Assembly: GCF_003335085.1 (NCBI RefSeq)
Contig: NZ_QPEJ01000017.1
Location: forward strand, 62,001-126,000
DNA from: Polaribacter sp. WD7
GTDB lineage: Bacteria > Bacteroidota > Bacteroidia > Flavobacteriales > Flavobacteriaceae
Direction of reading: 5' to 3'
DNA length: 64,000 nt
Below the pieces are notes generated by a model. That model made no database searches and had not been told where the DNA came from. It worked only from the letters and a program-made list of their open reading frames with translations. This document shows positions 33,406 through 42,197 of the stretch, one piece after another (position 1 is the stretch's first letter; the number at the start of each line of letters is the position of its first letter). The translations under genes and the position numbers were made by a program.

Positions 33406-34935
33406 ATGAAGCCTTTTAAATCAATAATCTATATAATTTTTGTAATAATCTTTAGTCACTGTTCTATTTTGAAACAAAGACCTAAAGGCGATGAAAAAAT
33501 TGATTTTACCTTTTTACAACTTAATGATGTGTATGAAATAGCTCCTATACAAGGAGGAGCATTTGGAGGGATGGCTAGGGTAGCAACCCTTTATAAAGAA
33601 TTACTTAAAGAAAACCCCAACACAATGTTGTTTTTAGCAGGAGATTTTTTAAATCCTTCATTATTAGGAACATTAAAAATAGATGGAGAAAGGGTGAGAG
33701 GTAAACAAATGGTAGAAGTAATGAACGCTATGAATTTTGATTTGGTAGCTTTTGGAAATCATGAGTTTGATCTTTCTCAAAAAGACTTACAAAAGCGTTT
33801 AAATGAAAGTACTTTTCCTTGGGTTTCTGCCAATGTAAAATTAAAGACAAAAGAAGCTGCAATGCCTTTTTATAAAGATAAAGAAGGTGAAAAAGAATAT
33901 GTAGGAGAGACCTTTATTAAAGATATTTCTGATGCAGATGGCACCACTATTAAAATTGGTTTTATTAGTGTTTGTATACCTTCTAATCCAAAAGACTATG
34001 TAGAATATGCTAATATGTTTGTAAAAGCGAGAGCGTCATATGCATACCTTAAAGATAAGGTAGATGTAATTTTTGGTTTAACACACGTAAAAATAAATCA
34101 TGATAGAAAAATAGCACAACTTATTCCTGATTTACCTTTAATTATGGGTGGGCATGAACATACTAACAAATATGAAAAAATTGGAGATGTAACAATTGCA
34201 AAAGCAGATGCAAATGCAAAATCTGTATATGTTCATAAAATATCGTTTGATAAAAAAACAAAAAAAACAACAGTACAGTCTGAGTTAAAAGAGATTAATG
34301 CTTCTATAGAACCTAATATAGAAGTCGACAAGGTTGTACAAAAATGGCAATCTGTATTAAATAGGCAAATAAAAGAAGTAATAGCAAAACCTAATGAGGT
34401 AATTTTTAATGCTAAAGTTCCTTTAGATGGAAGAGACACAACTATAAGAAGCCAACAAACCAATCTTGGTGAAATTATAACGGCTGCCATGTCTTTTGCT
34501 TTTAATGGTAATGTTGACGCTGCTTTGGTAAACGGTGGTTCTATAAGAATAGACGACCAATTGTATGGTAATATTACTGCTGTAGATATTTTTAAAGTAT
34601 TACCCTATGGAGGTGCAATTTTAAAAGTAGAGCTCACAGGCGAATTGTTAAAACGAGTCCTAGATTATGGCAAATTGGCAAAAGGAACGGGAGCTTATTT
34701 GCAAAGGCATAACATAAGTTTACAAAACAATAGGTGGTTGGTTAACGGTAAATCAATTGAACCAAACAAAAAGTATACTGTTGCATTTTCTGATTATTTA
34801 TTAAAAGGTTATGACATTCCTTTTTTATCTAATACCAATCCAAATGTATTATCTGTGTACACACCCACAATTGAAGAGTTTGGTTATGATATTCGTAAAT
34901 CTGTTGCTGAATATTTAAAATATATTAACAATTGA
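33406..34935 (+). CDS. 5'-nucleotidase family lipoprotein
   Basis: 509 aa. A signal ending in 'IIFSHC' with Cys at about residue 20 is followed by the calcineurin-like metallophosphatase: 'FTFLQLNDVYEI' (metal Asp), 'LFLAGDFLNPSLLG', 'VAFGNHEFDLSQKD' (GNHE) and 'LIMGGHEHTNKYEKI' (GHxH). The C-terminal half is the 5'-nucleotidase substrate domain with 'AALVNGGSIRIDDQLYG' and 'GLLxxLxxGKLAKGTGAYLQ'-like 'LDYGKLAKGTGAYLQRH'. Such enzymes dephosphorylate nucleotides at the cell surface. Note the first metal motif has N-D rather than the D-x-H of most members. Confidence 0.88.
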   Translation: MKPFKSIIYIIFVIIFSHCSILKQRPKGDEKIDFTFLQLNDVYEIAPIQGGAFGGMARVATLYKELLKENPNTMLFLAGDFLNPSLLGTLKIDGERVRGKQMVEVMNAMNFDLVAFGNHEFDLSQKDLQKRLNESTFPWVSANVKLKTKEAAMPFYKDKEGEKEYVGETFIKDISDADGTTIKIGFISVCIPSNPKDYVEYANMFVKARASYAYLKDKVDVIFGLTHVKINHDRKIAQLIPDLPLIMGGHEHTNKYEKIGDVTIAKADANAKSVYVHKISFDKKTKKTTVQSELKEINASIEPNIEVDKVVQKWQSVLNRQIKEVIAKPNEVIFNAKVPLDGRDTTIRSQQTNLGEIITAAMSFAFNGNVDAALVNGGSIRIDDQLYGNITAVDIFKVLPYGGAILKVELTGELLKRVLDYGKLAKGTGAYLQRHNISLQNNRWLVNGKSIEPNKKYTVAFSDYLLKGYDIPFLSNTNPNVLSVYTPTIEEFGYDIRKSVAEYLKYINN

Positions 34936-34995
34936 CCTTTTTTATTGTAATATAAGTAATTTTACGTTTTTATTTAAATTAAGTCTAAATAAATT

Positions 34996-35025
34996 TTGAC
35001 TAAGTTGATTAGGATATTATATTTG
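34996..35025 (+). promoter_or_regulatory. promoter of the imelysin/TonB locus (TTG ... TATATTTG)
   Basis: A -33 TTG (34996-34998) and a -7 TATATTTG (35018-35025) are 19 nt apart. The ATG at 35066 is 40 nt further on. Confidence 0.65.
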
Positions 35026-35065
35026 CAATCGTAAAATATATTATTTTAAATCAATCCAAATAAAA

Positions 35066-36241
35066 ATGAAAAAAGTAATTTTATCAATAGCCATAGTTTC
35101 AATTTTAATATCATGTAACAATACTGATAACGAAAGCAAAACACAAGCACCGGATACCTATTCTTTTACAAGAAATGGAGAAACAACGGTAAGTTATAGT
35201 GGGCAAACTACGAGAATTCTGATGGGTGAAGAATTGGTAAGTGCTTTGAAAGATCCATCAAAAACGGAAGAGCAAATAGATGGAATGTTTACAAACACAG
35301 GAAACAATTTTGAGAGAACAGATTTAAATGCTTCTACAAAGTCAGTTAGAAGTAAAACAGCAGCATCTTCAGATTTTTTTTCATCTAATACTACAGATGC
35401 AGCAGCTATAAAAGCAGATTTTGATACTTGGATTGCTGCTCAGGTAAATGAAGTATATCCTAATTGGAATGTTGATGCTGCCCAAGGTATAGCAGGTAAG
35501 ATTCAAGAAGCTGGTGGTGGTTCTACTAGATATGTAAATGCTAAAGGGTTAGAATATGATCAAGCATTCAACAAAGGTTTAATAGGGGCATTAATGGTAG
35601 ATCAAATTATAAATAACTATTTAAGTACAGCAGTATTAGATGAGGCTTCAAATGTAACAGATAATGATGCTGAGATAGTTGCTGAAGGTAAAAACTATAC
35701 AAATATGGAACACAAGTGGGATGAAGCTTTTGGGTATCTTTATGGTACTGATAACGCAGAAAACCCAATTTTAGGTGCGGATAGTTTTTTAAGCAAATAT
35801 TTAGCAAGAGTAGAAAACGATGCTGATTTTACAGGTATTGCTACTGATATATATGATGCTTTTAAATTAGGTAGAGCAGCCATAGTAAATAAAGATTATA
35901 CTATAAGAGATGAACAGGCAGCAATTTTAAAAGAAAAAATTTCTATGATTGTAGGTATTAGATCTGTTTATTACTTACAACAAGCCAAGGCTAATTTGCA
36001 ACGAGATAAAGCAAGTGCATTTCATGACTTATCTGAAGGATTTGGTTTTATTTACAGTTTACAATTTACAAGAAAGCCAAATTCACCAGAACCTTATTTC
36101 TCAAAATCTGAAGTAGATACTTTTATTACAACCCTTACTGCAGGTAATGGTTTCTGGAGTATTAATGAGGCAACCTTAGATGAAATGTCTACGACTATTG
36201 CGAGTAAATTCAACTTCACCGTAGCAGAAGCTGGTAACTAA
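35066..36241 (+). CDS. DUF4856 lipoprotein
   Basis: 391 aa with a lipoprotein signal ('ILSIAIVSILISC', Cys about 17). DUF4856 character is shown by 'DTYSFTRNGETTVSYSGQTT', by 'YVNAKGLEYDQAFNKGLIGA' and by the histidine/aspartate-containing 'NMEHKWDEAFGYLYG'. The family is Bacteroidota-specific and is repeatedly seen next to imelysin genes, as here; a role in iron acquisition at the outer membrane is inferred from that. The ending is a clean terminator at 36264-36291. First gene of the locus. Confidence 0.85.
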   Translation: MKKVILSIAIVSILISCNNTDNESKTQAPDTYSFTRNGETTVSYSGQTTRILMGEELVSALKDPSKTEEQIDGMFTNTGNNFERTDLNASTKSVRSKTAASSDFFSSNTTDAAAIKADFDTWIAAQVNEVYPNWNVDAAQGIAGKIQEAGGGSTRYVNAKGLEYDQAFNKGLIGALMVDQIINNYLSTAVLDEASNVTDNDAEIVAEGKNYTNMEHKWDEAFGYLYGTDNAENPILGADSFLSKYLARVENDADFTGIATDIYDAFKLGRAAIVNKDYTIRDEQAAILKEKISMIVGIRSVYYLQQAKANLQRDKASAFHDLSEGFGFIYSLQFTRKPNSPEPYFSKSEVDTFITTLTAGNGFWSINEATLDEMSTTIASKFNFTVAEAGN

Positions 36242-36263
36242 TATTTTAACAAATTTTCAAAAC

Positions 36264-36291
36264 AAAAAGCAATTTAGATTGATTGCTTTTT
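36264..36291 (+). terminator. terminator after the DUF4856 gene, overlapping the next promoter
   Basis: AAAAAGCAAT (36264-36273) pairs with ATTGCTTTTT (36282-36291). The imelysin promoter -7 element begins 3 nt later, so the two genes have separate initiation. Confidence 0.75.
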
Positions 36292-36293
36292 GT

Positions 36294-36301
36294 TACTTTT
36301 G
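36294..36301 (+). promoter_or_regulatory. -7 promoter element of the imelysin gene
   Basis: TACTTTTG matches TAnnTTTG and lies 29 nt before the ATG at 36331. Confidence 0.6.
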
Positions 36302-36330
36302 TGCTTTTATTTAGAATAAATAGAAATAAG

Positions 36331-37428
36331 ATGATTAAAAAAATAGCAACACTTTTTCTTTCGCTTTCTCTGATGTATGCCTGTACTCCTAATGGAGAAA
36401 ATGGGCCAGATGTTACAGATAACTTTGATAGAAAAGCAATGTTAACCCATATTGCAGATAATATTATTATTCCATCATATGATAATTTTGCAATTGATAT
36501 GGAAACATTAGTTACTGCAGGGGTTACATTTTCTAACAATCCTACAGAAGTTACACTAGAAGATTTAAGAAGTACTTGGTTAGAGGCTTACAAATCTTGG
36601 CAATATGTAGAAATGTTTAATATTGGACGTGCAGAAGAGTTACAATATTCATTTTTTATGAATGTTTTTCCTTTAACAGTTACAGATGTTGAAGAGAATA
36701 TAGCTGACGGAACATATGATTTAAATAGCGTAAACAACCAAGATGCACAAGGTTTTCCGGCATTAGATTATTTATTATTTGGAGTTGGAACAACAACTGA
36801 AGAAGTTTTAGGAAAGTACACTACAGTAGAAAATAGTGAAAATTATAAGAAGTATTTGATTGATGTGCTAAACCAAATGAACAGGTTAACAAAAGATGTT
36901 GTAGCTGAGTTTAAAAGTAATAAAAGTACTTTTGTAAATAACGATCAAAACACTGCTACAAGTACTGTAAACAAATTGGTAAATGACTATATTTTCTATT
37001 ATGAAAAAGGGTTAAGACGTAACAAAATTGGATTACCTGCAGGAATTTTTTCTGCAAACCCTTTACCGGATAGAGTAGAAGCATATTATAACAAAGAAGT
37101 GTCTAAAACATTAGCATTAGAAGCTCTAACAGCTGTACAAGACTTGTTTGAAGGTAATCCATCTACAAGTACTACTCAAGTTAGTTTTAAAGCCTATTTG
37201 GTTGCTTTACAAAGGCAAGATTTGGTAACAGCCATAGAAAATCAATTTGCTTCTGCTAGAACACAAATTAATACACTTAACCCAAATTTTATTTCTCAAA
37301 TAGCTACAGATAATTCTCAAATGCTTAGAGCTTATGATGAATTACAAAAAGCAGTAATATTATTAAAGGTTGATATGTTACAAGCATTTAATATAAGTGT
37401 AGATTTTGTAGATTCAGATGGAGATTAA
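36331..37428 (+). CDS. imelysin-family lipoprotein
   Basis: 365 aa from the ATG at 36331; an in-frame upstream start at 36283 lies before the promoter element and is rejected. The signal ends in 'LSLMYAC' with Cys at about residue 18. The imelysin (peptidase M75) fold is seen in 'LRSTWLEAYKSWQYVEMFNI' and in the GxHxxE-replacing 'QGFPALDYLLFGVGTT', where the His of the original motif is Leu/Phe-like, as in many bacterial iron-regulated lipoproteins. Such proteins bind iron or haem and are not peptidases. Terminator at 37452-37497 follows. Confidence 0.9.
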   Translation: MIKKIATLFLSLSLMYACTPNGENGPDVTDNFDRKAMLTHIADNIIIPSYDNFAIDMETLVTAGVTFSNNPTEVTLEDLRSTWLEAYKSWQYVEMFNIGRAEELQYSFFMNVFPLTVTDVEENIADGTYDLNSVNNQDAQGFPALDYLLFGVGTTTEEVLGKYTTVENSENYKKYLIDVLNQMNRLTKDVVAEFKSNKSTFVNNDQNTATSTVNKLVNDYIFYYEKGLRRNKIGLPAGIFSANPLPDRVEAYYNKEVSKTLALEALTAVQDLFEGNPSTSTTQVSFKAYLVALQRQDLVTAIENQFASARTQINTLNPNFISQIATDNSQMLRAYDELQKAVILLKVDMLQAFNISVDFVDSDGD

Positions 37429-37451
37429 AATTAATAAATTAATATAAAAAT

Positions 37452-37497
37452 AAACCTGAACATTTTACCATAAAGTTAAGTAAATGCTCAGGTTTTT
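37452..37497 (+). terminator. rho-independent terminator after imelysin gene
   Basis: AAACCTGA (37452-37459) with TCAGGTTT (37488-37495), extended by CATTT/AAATG after one mismatch. The next gene begins at 37504, directly after the T-run, so this could also be a leaky attenuator for the HTTM and TonB genes. Confidence 0.7.
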
Positions 37498-37503
37498 GTT
37501 TTA

Positions 37504-38889
37504 ATGATACTTTTAAAATACAATTTTAACAAACAAACACATAGTGCACCTTTAGCAGTATTTCGCATGTGTTTTGGTGTAATGATGTTGTTAAGTATCA
37601 TTCGTTTTTGGTCTTATGGTTGGATTGAAAAATTATATATTACACCAAAGTTTCACTTTTCATATTATGGTTTTAGTTGGGTAAAACCTTTTGGCAGTTA
37701 TACTTATCTACTATTTGTTATCTGTGGTTTAGCCGCTTTTTTTGTAGCGTTAGGTTATAAATATAGAATTGCTATTATTATCTTTTTTCTATCGTTTACT
37801 TATATTGAATTGATGGATAAAACAACCTATTTAAACCATTATTATTTTATATCCATTGTAAGTTTTTTATTAATTTTTTTGCCAGCAAATAAATATTTTT
37901 CTCTAGATGCTTTTACTCAAAAAAAATATTATACAAACGTACCTCAATGGACAATAGATAGTATAAAACTTCTCTTAGGTATTGTGTATTTTTATGCTGG
38001 TTTGGCAAAGTTAAATACAGATTGGTTATTTAGAGCACAACCGTTAAAAATATGGTTACCTTCTAAATATGATCTTCCTTTAATTGGAGAAAATTTAATG
38101 CAACAAGAGTGGTTTTATTTTGCAATGAGTTGGGGTGGAATGCTTTATGATTTAACAATTCCTTTTTTATTATTGTACAAAAGAACAAGATACTTTGCTT
38201 TTATAGTGGTAGTATTTTTTCATGTATTTACTAGAGTTTTGTTTCCTATTGGTATGTTTCCGTATATCATGATTATTTCCACACTAATTTTTTTTGATGC
38301 TTCTTTTCATCAAAAAATTATCAACTTTAGTAAACAGTTAATTTCTAAATTTTCTTTTTTAGCAAAACACACAAGTACTACTGCTGCACAACAAATAGTA
38401 TTTTATAAAATTCAAAACAAAAAAGTAGTATTGTCAGTTTTAATTCCTTTTTTTGTGCTCCAATTATTATTTCCTTGGAGATATTTGCTATATCCTGGAG
38501 AGTTATTTTGGACAGAAGAAGGATATCGATTTTCCTGGAGAGTAATGTTAATGGAAAAGGCAGGTAATACTAATTTTAAAATTTCAAACACAAAAACAGG
38601 GAGTTTTTTTATTGTAGATAATACAGACTTTTTAACGCCTTTTCAAGAGAAACAAATGAGTTTTCAACCAGATTTTATTCTTGAATATGCACATTTTTTG
38701 GGCCATCATTTTAAAAGCCAAGGGCATCAAAACGTTGCTGTTTATGCAGAAAGTTATGTTGCGTTAAACGGTAGGTTAAGTACAAAATACATAGACTCTA
38801 CTGTAGATTTGTATCAAGAAGTAGCATCACTTAAACCTAAAAAATGGATTTTACCATTTAATTCAAGAATAAAAATTAAAGGAATTTAG
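37504..38889 (+). CDS. HTTM-domain membrane protein (vitamin-K-dependent gamma-carboxylase-like)
   Basis: 461 aa. The N-terminal two thirds hold about six membrane helices of the HTTM domain, with 'LAVFRMCFGVMMLLSIIRFW', 'MDKTTYLNHYYFISIVSFLL' and the hallmark 'VYFYAGLAKLNTDWLFRAQP'. The C-terminal part is soluble and beta-rich. Eukaryotic relatives carboxylate glutamates; bacterial ones have unknown substrates. In Bacteroidota HTTM genes sit between imelysin and TonB-receptor genes, as in this locus, 75 nt after imelysin and 4 nt before the receptor. Inner membrane; function inferred to be iron-related. Confidence 0.88.
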   Translation: MILLKYNFNKQTHSAPLAVFRMCFGVMMLLSIIRFWSYGWIEKLYITPKFHFSYYGFSWVKPFGSYTYLLFVICGLAAFFVALGYKYRIAIIIFFLSFTYIELMDKTTYLNHYYFISIVSFLLIFLPANKYFSLDAFTQKKYYTNVPQWTIDSIKLLLGIVYFYAGLAKLNTDWLFRAQPLKIWLPSKYDLPLIGENLMQQEWFYFAMSWGGMLYDLTIPFLLLYKRTRYFAFIVVVFFHVFTRVLFPIGMFPYIMIISTLIFFDASFHQKIINFSKQLISKFSFLAKHTSTTAAQQIVFYKIQNKKVVLSVLIPFFVLQLLFPWRYLLYPGELFWTEEGYRFSWRVMLMEKAGNTNFKISNTKTGSFFIVDNTDFLTPFQEKQMSFQPDFILEYAHFLGHHFKSQGHQNVAVYAESYVALNGRLSTKYIDSTVDLYQEVASLKPKKWILPFNSRIKIKGI

Positions 38890-38893
38890 TATA

Positions 38894-41317
38894 ATGAAAT
38901 TTAAAGTATTAGTTGTTGTTTTCATATTGTTTCAAACTACATTATATAGTCAGTTTACCGTTTTTGGAACCGTAGTTTCAGAACAAAATCAACCTATAAA
39001 AAATGTAGAGATTTATAACGAAAACGGTGGGTTACTTGCTAAAACATCTCCTTTAGGTAAATTTAAATTCAATACAGATTTAGAGCTAATTGTACTTGTT
39101 TTTTTTACAGACAATTATAAAGTAAAAAACCTTGTTTTAGAGTCTGATGATTATCAGAATACAAAAGTTGTATTAAATTCTTTTACAGAAGAATTATCAG
39201 AAATTCAAATAAGAACTAGAAAAGAAAAGATTTTTGAACTAAAACGGTTAAAAGATGTAGAAGGTACCTCTATATATGCAGGAAAAAAAACAGAAGTTGT
39301 TTTAGTAAATCAATCAGCAGCTAATTTAGCGGCCAACAATGCAAGACAAATTTTTAATCAAGTTGCAGGTTTAAACATCTTTGAAAATGATGATGCAGGT
39401 TTACAATTAAATATTGGAGGAAGGGGTTTAGACCCCAATAGAACAGCAAATTTTAATACGCGTCAAAATTTGTATGATATTAGTGCAGACGTTTTAGGGT
39501 ACCCAGAAAGTTACTATACACCAGCATCAGAAGGCTTGAAAGAAATTCAAATTATTAGAGGAGCAGCTTCATTACAATACGGAACTCAATTTGGAGGATT
39601 GATTAATTTTGTAACTAAAAAGCCAAATGCAACTAAAGAATTAGAACTCATCAGCAGAAATACAGTGGGTAGTTTTGGTTTGTATACCAATTTTACAAGT
39701 GTTAGTGGTACTAAAAATAAAGTGAGTTATTATGGTTTTTTCAATTACAAAAAAGGTGATGGTTTTAGACCTAATTCTCAATTCAATTCTACCAATGCGT
39801 TTTTGCACTTAGGGTATCAGTTTAATGATAAAAACAAGCTAGCCTTAGAAATTACCTATTTAGATTATTTGGCAAAACAAGCAGGTGGTTTAACAGATAG
39901 AATGTTTGCAGAAAACCCTTTTCAGAGCAATAGAACACGAAATTGGTTTAAAGTAGATTGGCTGCTTTACAATTTAAAATACAATTATAACATTTCTAAA
40001 ACAGCCACTTTTAGTTTTAACTTTTTTGGTTTAAATGCTTCTAGAAAAGCTGTTGGTTTTAGGGTTGCTAGAGTTGCAACTGAAGATGATTTTAATGCTA
40101 GAGATTTAATTATTGGCGACTTTAATAATTTTGGTTTTGAAACTCGTTATTTAAATTCATATACCTTATTGGGTAAAAAGACTACTTTTTTAATAGGAGC
40201 AAAGTACTACAATGCGTCTAACAACTCTTTTCAAGGACCAGGAACAGATGGCAGTGATGCAAATTTTACAAAAGCCACTGCTCAATTTCCCAATTTTCGT
40301 TTTCAGTCAGATTTTGACAATCCAAATGAAAATATTGCCCTCTTTGGAGAAAACATATTATATATAAACGATAAATTTTCGATAACCCCAGGTTTTCGTT
40401 TTGAATACATTAATACAGGTAGTAATGGTATAAAAAAACTTACAAATTTTGATGGTGCAGGAAACCCTGTAGGAACTGTAGAAGAAGCTGATAATATTAC
40501 AAAAGAGCGCTCTTTTGCCCTGTTAGGTGTTGGTTTTAGTTATAAACAGAATAAAGCCTTTGAGGCGTATGCAAACGTTTCTCAAAACTATAGATCTATT
40601 ACGTTTTCTGATGTAAATATTGTAAACCCTTCTAATGCAATAGACCCCAATTTAGAAGATGAAAGAGGATATACTGCAGATTTGGGTATTAGAGGTAACG
40701 TAAACAAAAATATATCTTATGATACCAATTTTTTTGCATTATTCTATAACAATAGAATAGGAGATATCTTCACTAGAATTCCGCCTATAAATAATGTAGG
40801 TTTACTAAGAACTAACGTTGGTAAAGCAAGAATTTTAGGAATAGAATCTTTGGTAGATTTTAACTTAAAAGGAATCTTAAAAATGCGTAATAATTATATT
40901 TTGAATCTATTTTTCAATACATCTTTTATCAATTCAGAATATACAGAGTCTAAAGAAAATGGTATTGTGGGTAATAGTGTAGAGTTTGTACCCGATGTAA
41001 ACTTTAAAACAGGTGTGCGTTTTGGGTATAAAAATTTGCTACTCAGTTTACAATATAGTTATTTATCAGAGCAATTTAATGATGCCTCTAATTCACCAAT
41101 TCCTGACGAATCTAATGCTGTTAGAGGACCAATTCCTGCATACAATATTTTAGATTTTTCTACTTCTTACAAGTACAAGTTTGCAAAAATTGAAGCAGGA
41201 ATAAATAATGTTTTCAATAATTCATATTTTACTAGAAGGGCAACTGGCTATCCAGGCCCTGGTATTATACCCTCTGCACCAAGAAATTACTACCTAACTT
41301 TAGAACTAAAATTCTAA
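38894..41317 (+). CDS. TonB-dependent receptor, probable iron chelate uptake
   Basis: 807 aa. Signal peptide ('LVVVFILFQTTLYSQ'), a carboxypeptidase-like beta domain ('TVFGTVVSEQNQPIKNVEIY', about 20-100), the plug ('QIFNQVAGLNIFENDDAGLQ', 'GGRGLDPNRTANFN', 'EIQIIRGAASLQYGTQFGG') and a 22-strand barrel ending in 'APRNYYLTLELKF', with the terminal Phe needed for outer-membrane assembly. The plug resembles FecA-type receptors for ferric citrate. It follows the HTTM gene by 4 nt, so the two are co-transcribed. Substrate: iron chelate by context, not proven. Confidence 0.93.
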   Translation: MKFKVLVVVFILFQTTLYSQFTVFGTVVSEQNQPIKNVEIYNENGGLLAKTSPLGKFKFNTDLELIVLVFFTDNYKVKNLVLESDDYQNTKVVLNSFTEELSEIQIRTRKEKIFELKRLKDVEGTSIYAGKKTEVVLVNQSAANLAANNARQIFNQVAGLNIFENDDAGLQLNIGGRGLDPNRTANFNTRQNLYDISADVLGYPESYYTPASEGLKEIQIIRGAASLQYGTQFGGLINFVTKKPNATKELELISRNTVGSFGLYTNFTSVSGTKNKVSYYGFFNYKKGDGFRPNSQFNSTNAFLHLGYQFNDKNKLALEITYLDYLAKQAGGLTDRMFAENPFQSNRTRNWFKVDWLLYNLKYNYNISKTATFSFNFFGLNASRKAVGFRVARVATEDDFNARDLIIGDFNNFGFETRYLNSYTLLGKKTTFLIGAKYYNASNNSFQGPGTDGSDANFTKATAQFPNFRFQSDFDNPNENIALFGENILYINDKFSITPGFRFEYINTGSNGIKKLTNFDGAGNPVGTVEEADNITKERSFALLGVGFSYKQNKAFEAYANVSQNYRSITFSDVNIVNPSNAIDPNLEDERGYTADLGIRGNVNKNISYDTNFFALFYNNRIGDIFTRIPPINNVGLLRTNVGKARILGIESLVDFNLKGILKMRNNYILNLFFNTSFINSEYTESKENGIVGNSVEFVPDVNFKTGVRFGYKNLLLSLQYSYLSEQFNDASNSPIPDESNAVRGPIPAYNILDFSTSYKYKFAKIEAGINNVFNNSYFTRRATGYPGPGIIPSAPRNYYLTLELKF

Positions 41318-41378
41318 CTTATTTGTATTCATTTTAAATAATAATCATCTTTTTTTCAATTTTAAAAATTGAGAATGA

Positions 41379-42131
41379 ATGCTTAATTTAGTATCAAAAT
41401 ATTTTGAAATGCTACAAACTATTGATATTCAACAACAATTAATTAAAGAAAGAAATAAAAGATACAAAGCTGTTGATGTTTTAAAGTGGGTTCAAGAAGT
41501 TTTTGATGATATAGATGCTACTCAAAAAAGTGTGTTAGAAAGATTGTCACAATCACCCATTCAAAAAACAATAAATAGTTTTAATATAAATGAAGTAGAC
41601 ACAGATGCTATTTTTCATGTTAGTGAAATAAAAAAAATATGCATTAATTATAGATTACGCTTTTTAGATACGCGTTATTTTAAAAGTGATTATCCAAAAG
41701 AAGTAATCTCTAAAATCAAAGTCTTAGAAGAAAATCACGCTACAACTTTAGACGGCTTCAAAATTATAGCTCCTTCAAAATTATTTGAACTTAACGAGGC
41801 TGATGATCCTTTATTATTTGCTCCTATGGGAAATGGATACTACTATTTAATCCACAAGTGGGGTAAAGATTTACATCCTTTAAGAAAACTAAAATACTGG
41901 TCTGTAAAAAATGTAGAAAATTTAGGTGTAGCCATTTTTGCTATTAGCTTTTTATTAACCATAATTACTAAAGATTTCTTTTTTAATGACGAAGCCAATT
42001 TTGGCTATTTATTTATGTTATTTTTGTTTTATGTTAAAGGAGTTATGGGTATGATTTTCTTTCTAGGAGCATCATCTGGTAAGAATTTTAGTGAGTATTG
42101 TTGGCTGAGTAAATACAATAAAATATCTTAA
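41379..42131 (+). CDS. membrane protein of unknown function (250 aa)
   Basis: A soluble helical region of about 150 residues, starting 'MLNLVSKYFEMLQTIDIQQQ', is followed by a globular 'DPLLFAPMGNGYYYLIHKWG' segment and two membrane helices ('GVAIFAISFLLTIITKDFFF' and 'YLFMLFLFYVKGVMGMIFFL'). No signal peptide. I do not recognise the family. It lies 61 nt after the TonB receptor in the same direction and ahead of guaB, which has its own promoter; it may be read through from the receptor gene. Confidence 0.7.
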   Translation: MLNLVSKYFEMLQTIDIQQQLIKERNKRYKAVDVLKWVQEVFDDIDATQKSVLERLSQSPIQKTINSFNINEVDTDAIFHVSEIKKICINYRLRFLDTRYFKSDYPKEVISKIKVLEENHATTLDGFKIIAPSKLFELNEADDPLLFAPMGNGYYYLIHKWGKDLHPLRKLKYWSVKNVENLGVAIFAISFLLTIITKDFFFNDEANFGYLFMLFLFYVKGVMGMIFFLGASSGKNFSEYCWLSKYNKIS

Positions 42132-42165
42132 AGTTTATTTTACCTAAAATCTCAATAATTAGTTG

Positions 42166-42173
42166 TAAATTTG
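42166..42173 (+). promoter_or_regulatory. -7 promoter element of guaB
   Basis: TAAATTTG followed by GC lies 24 nt before the ATG at 42198. Confidence 0.6.
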
Positions 42174-42197
42174 CACGCAATTATATCTTAATTGCAC

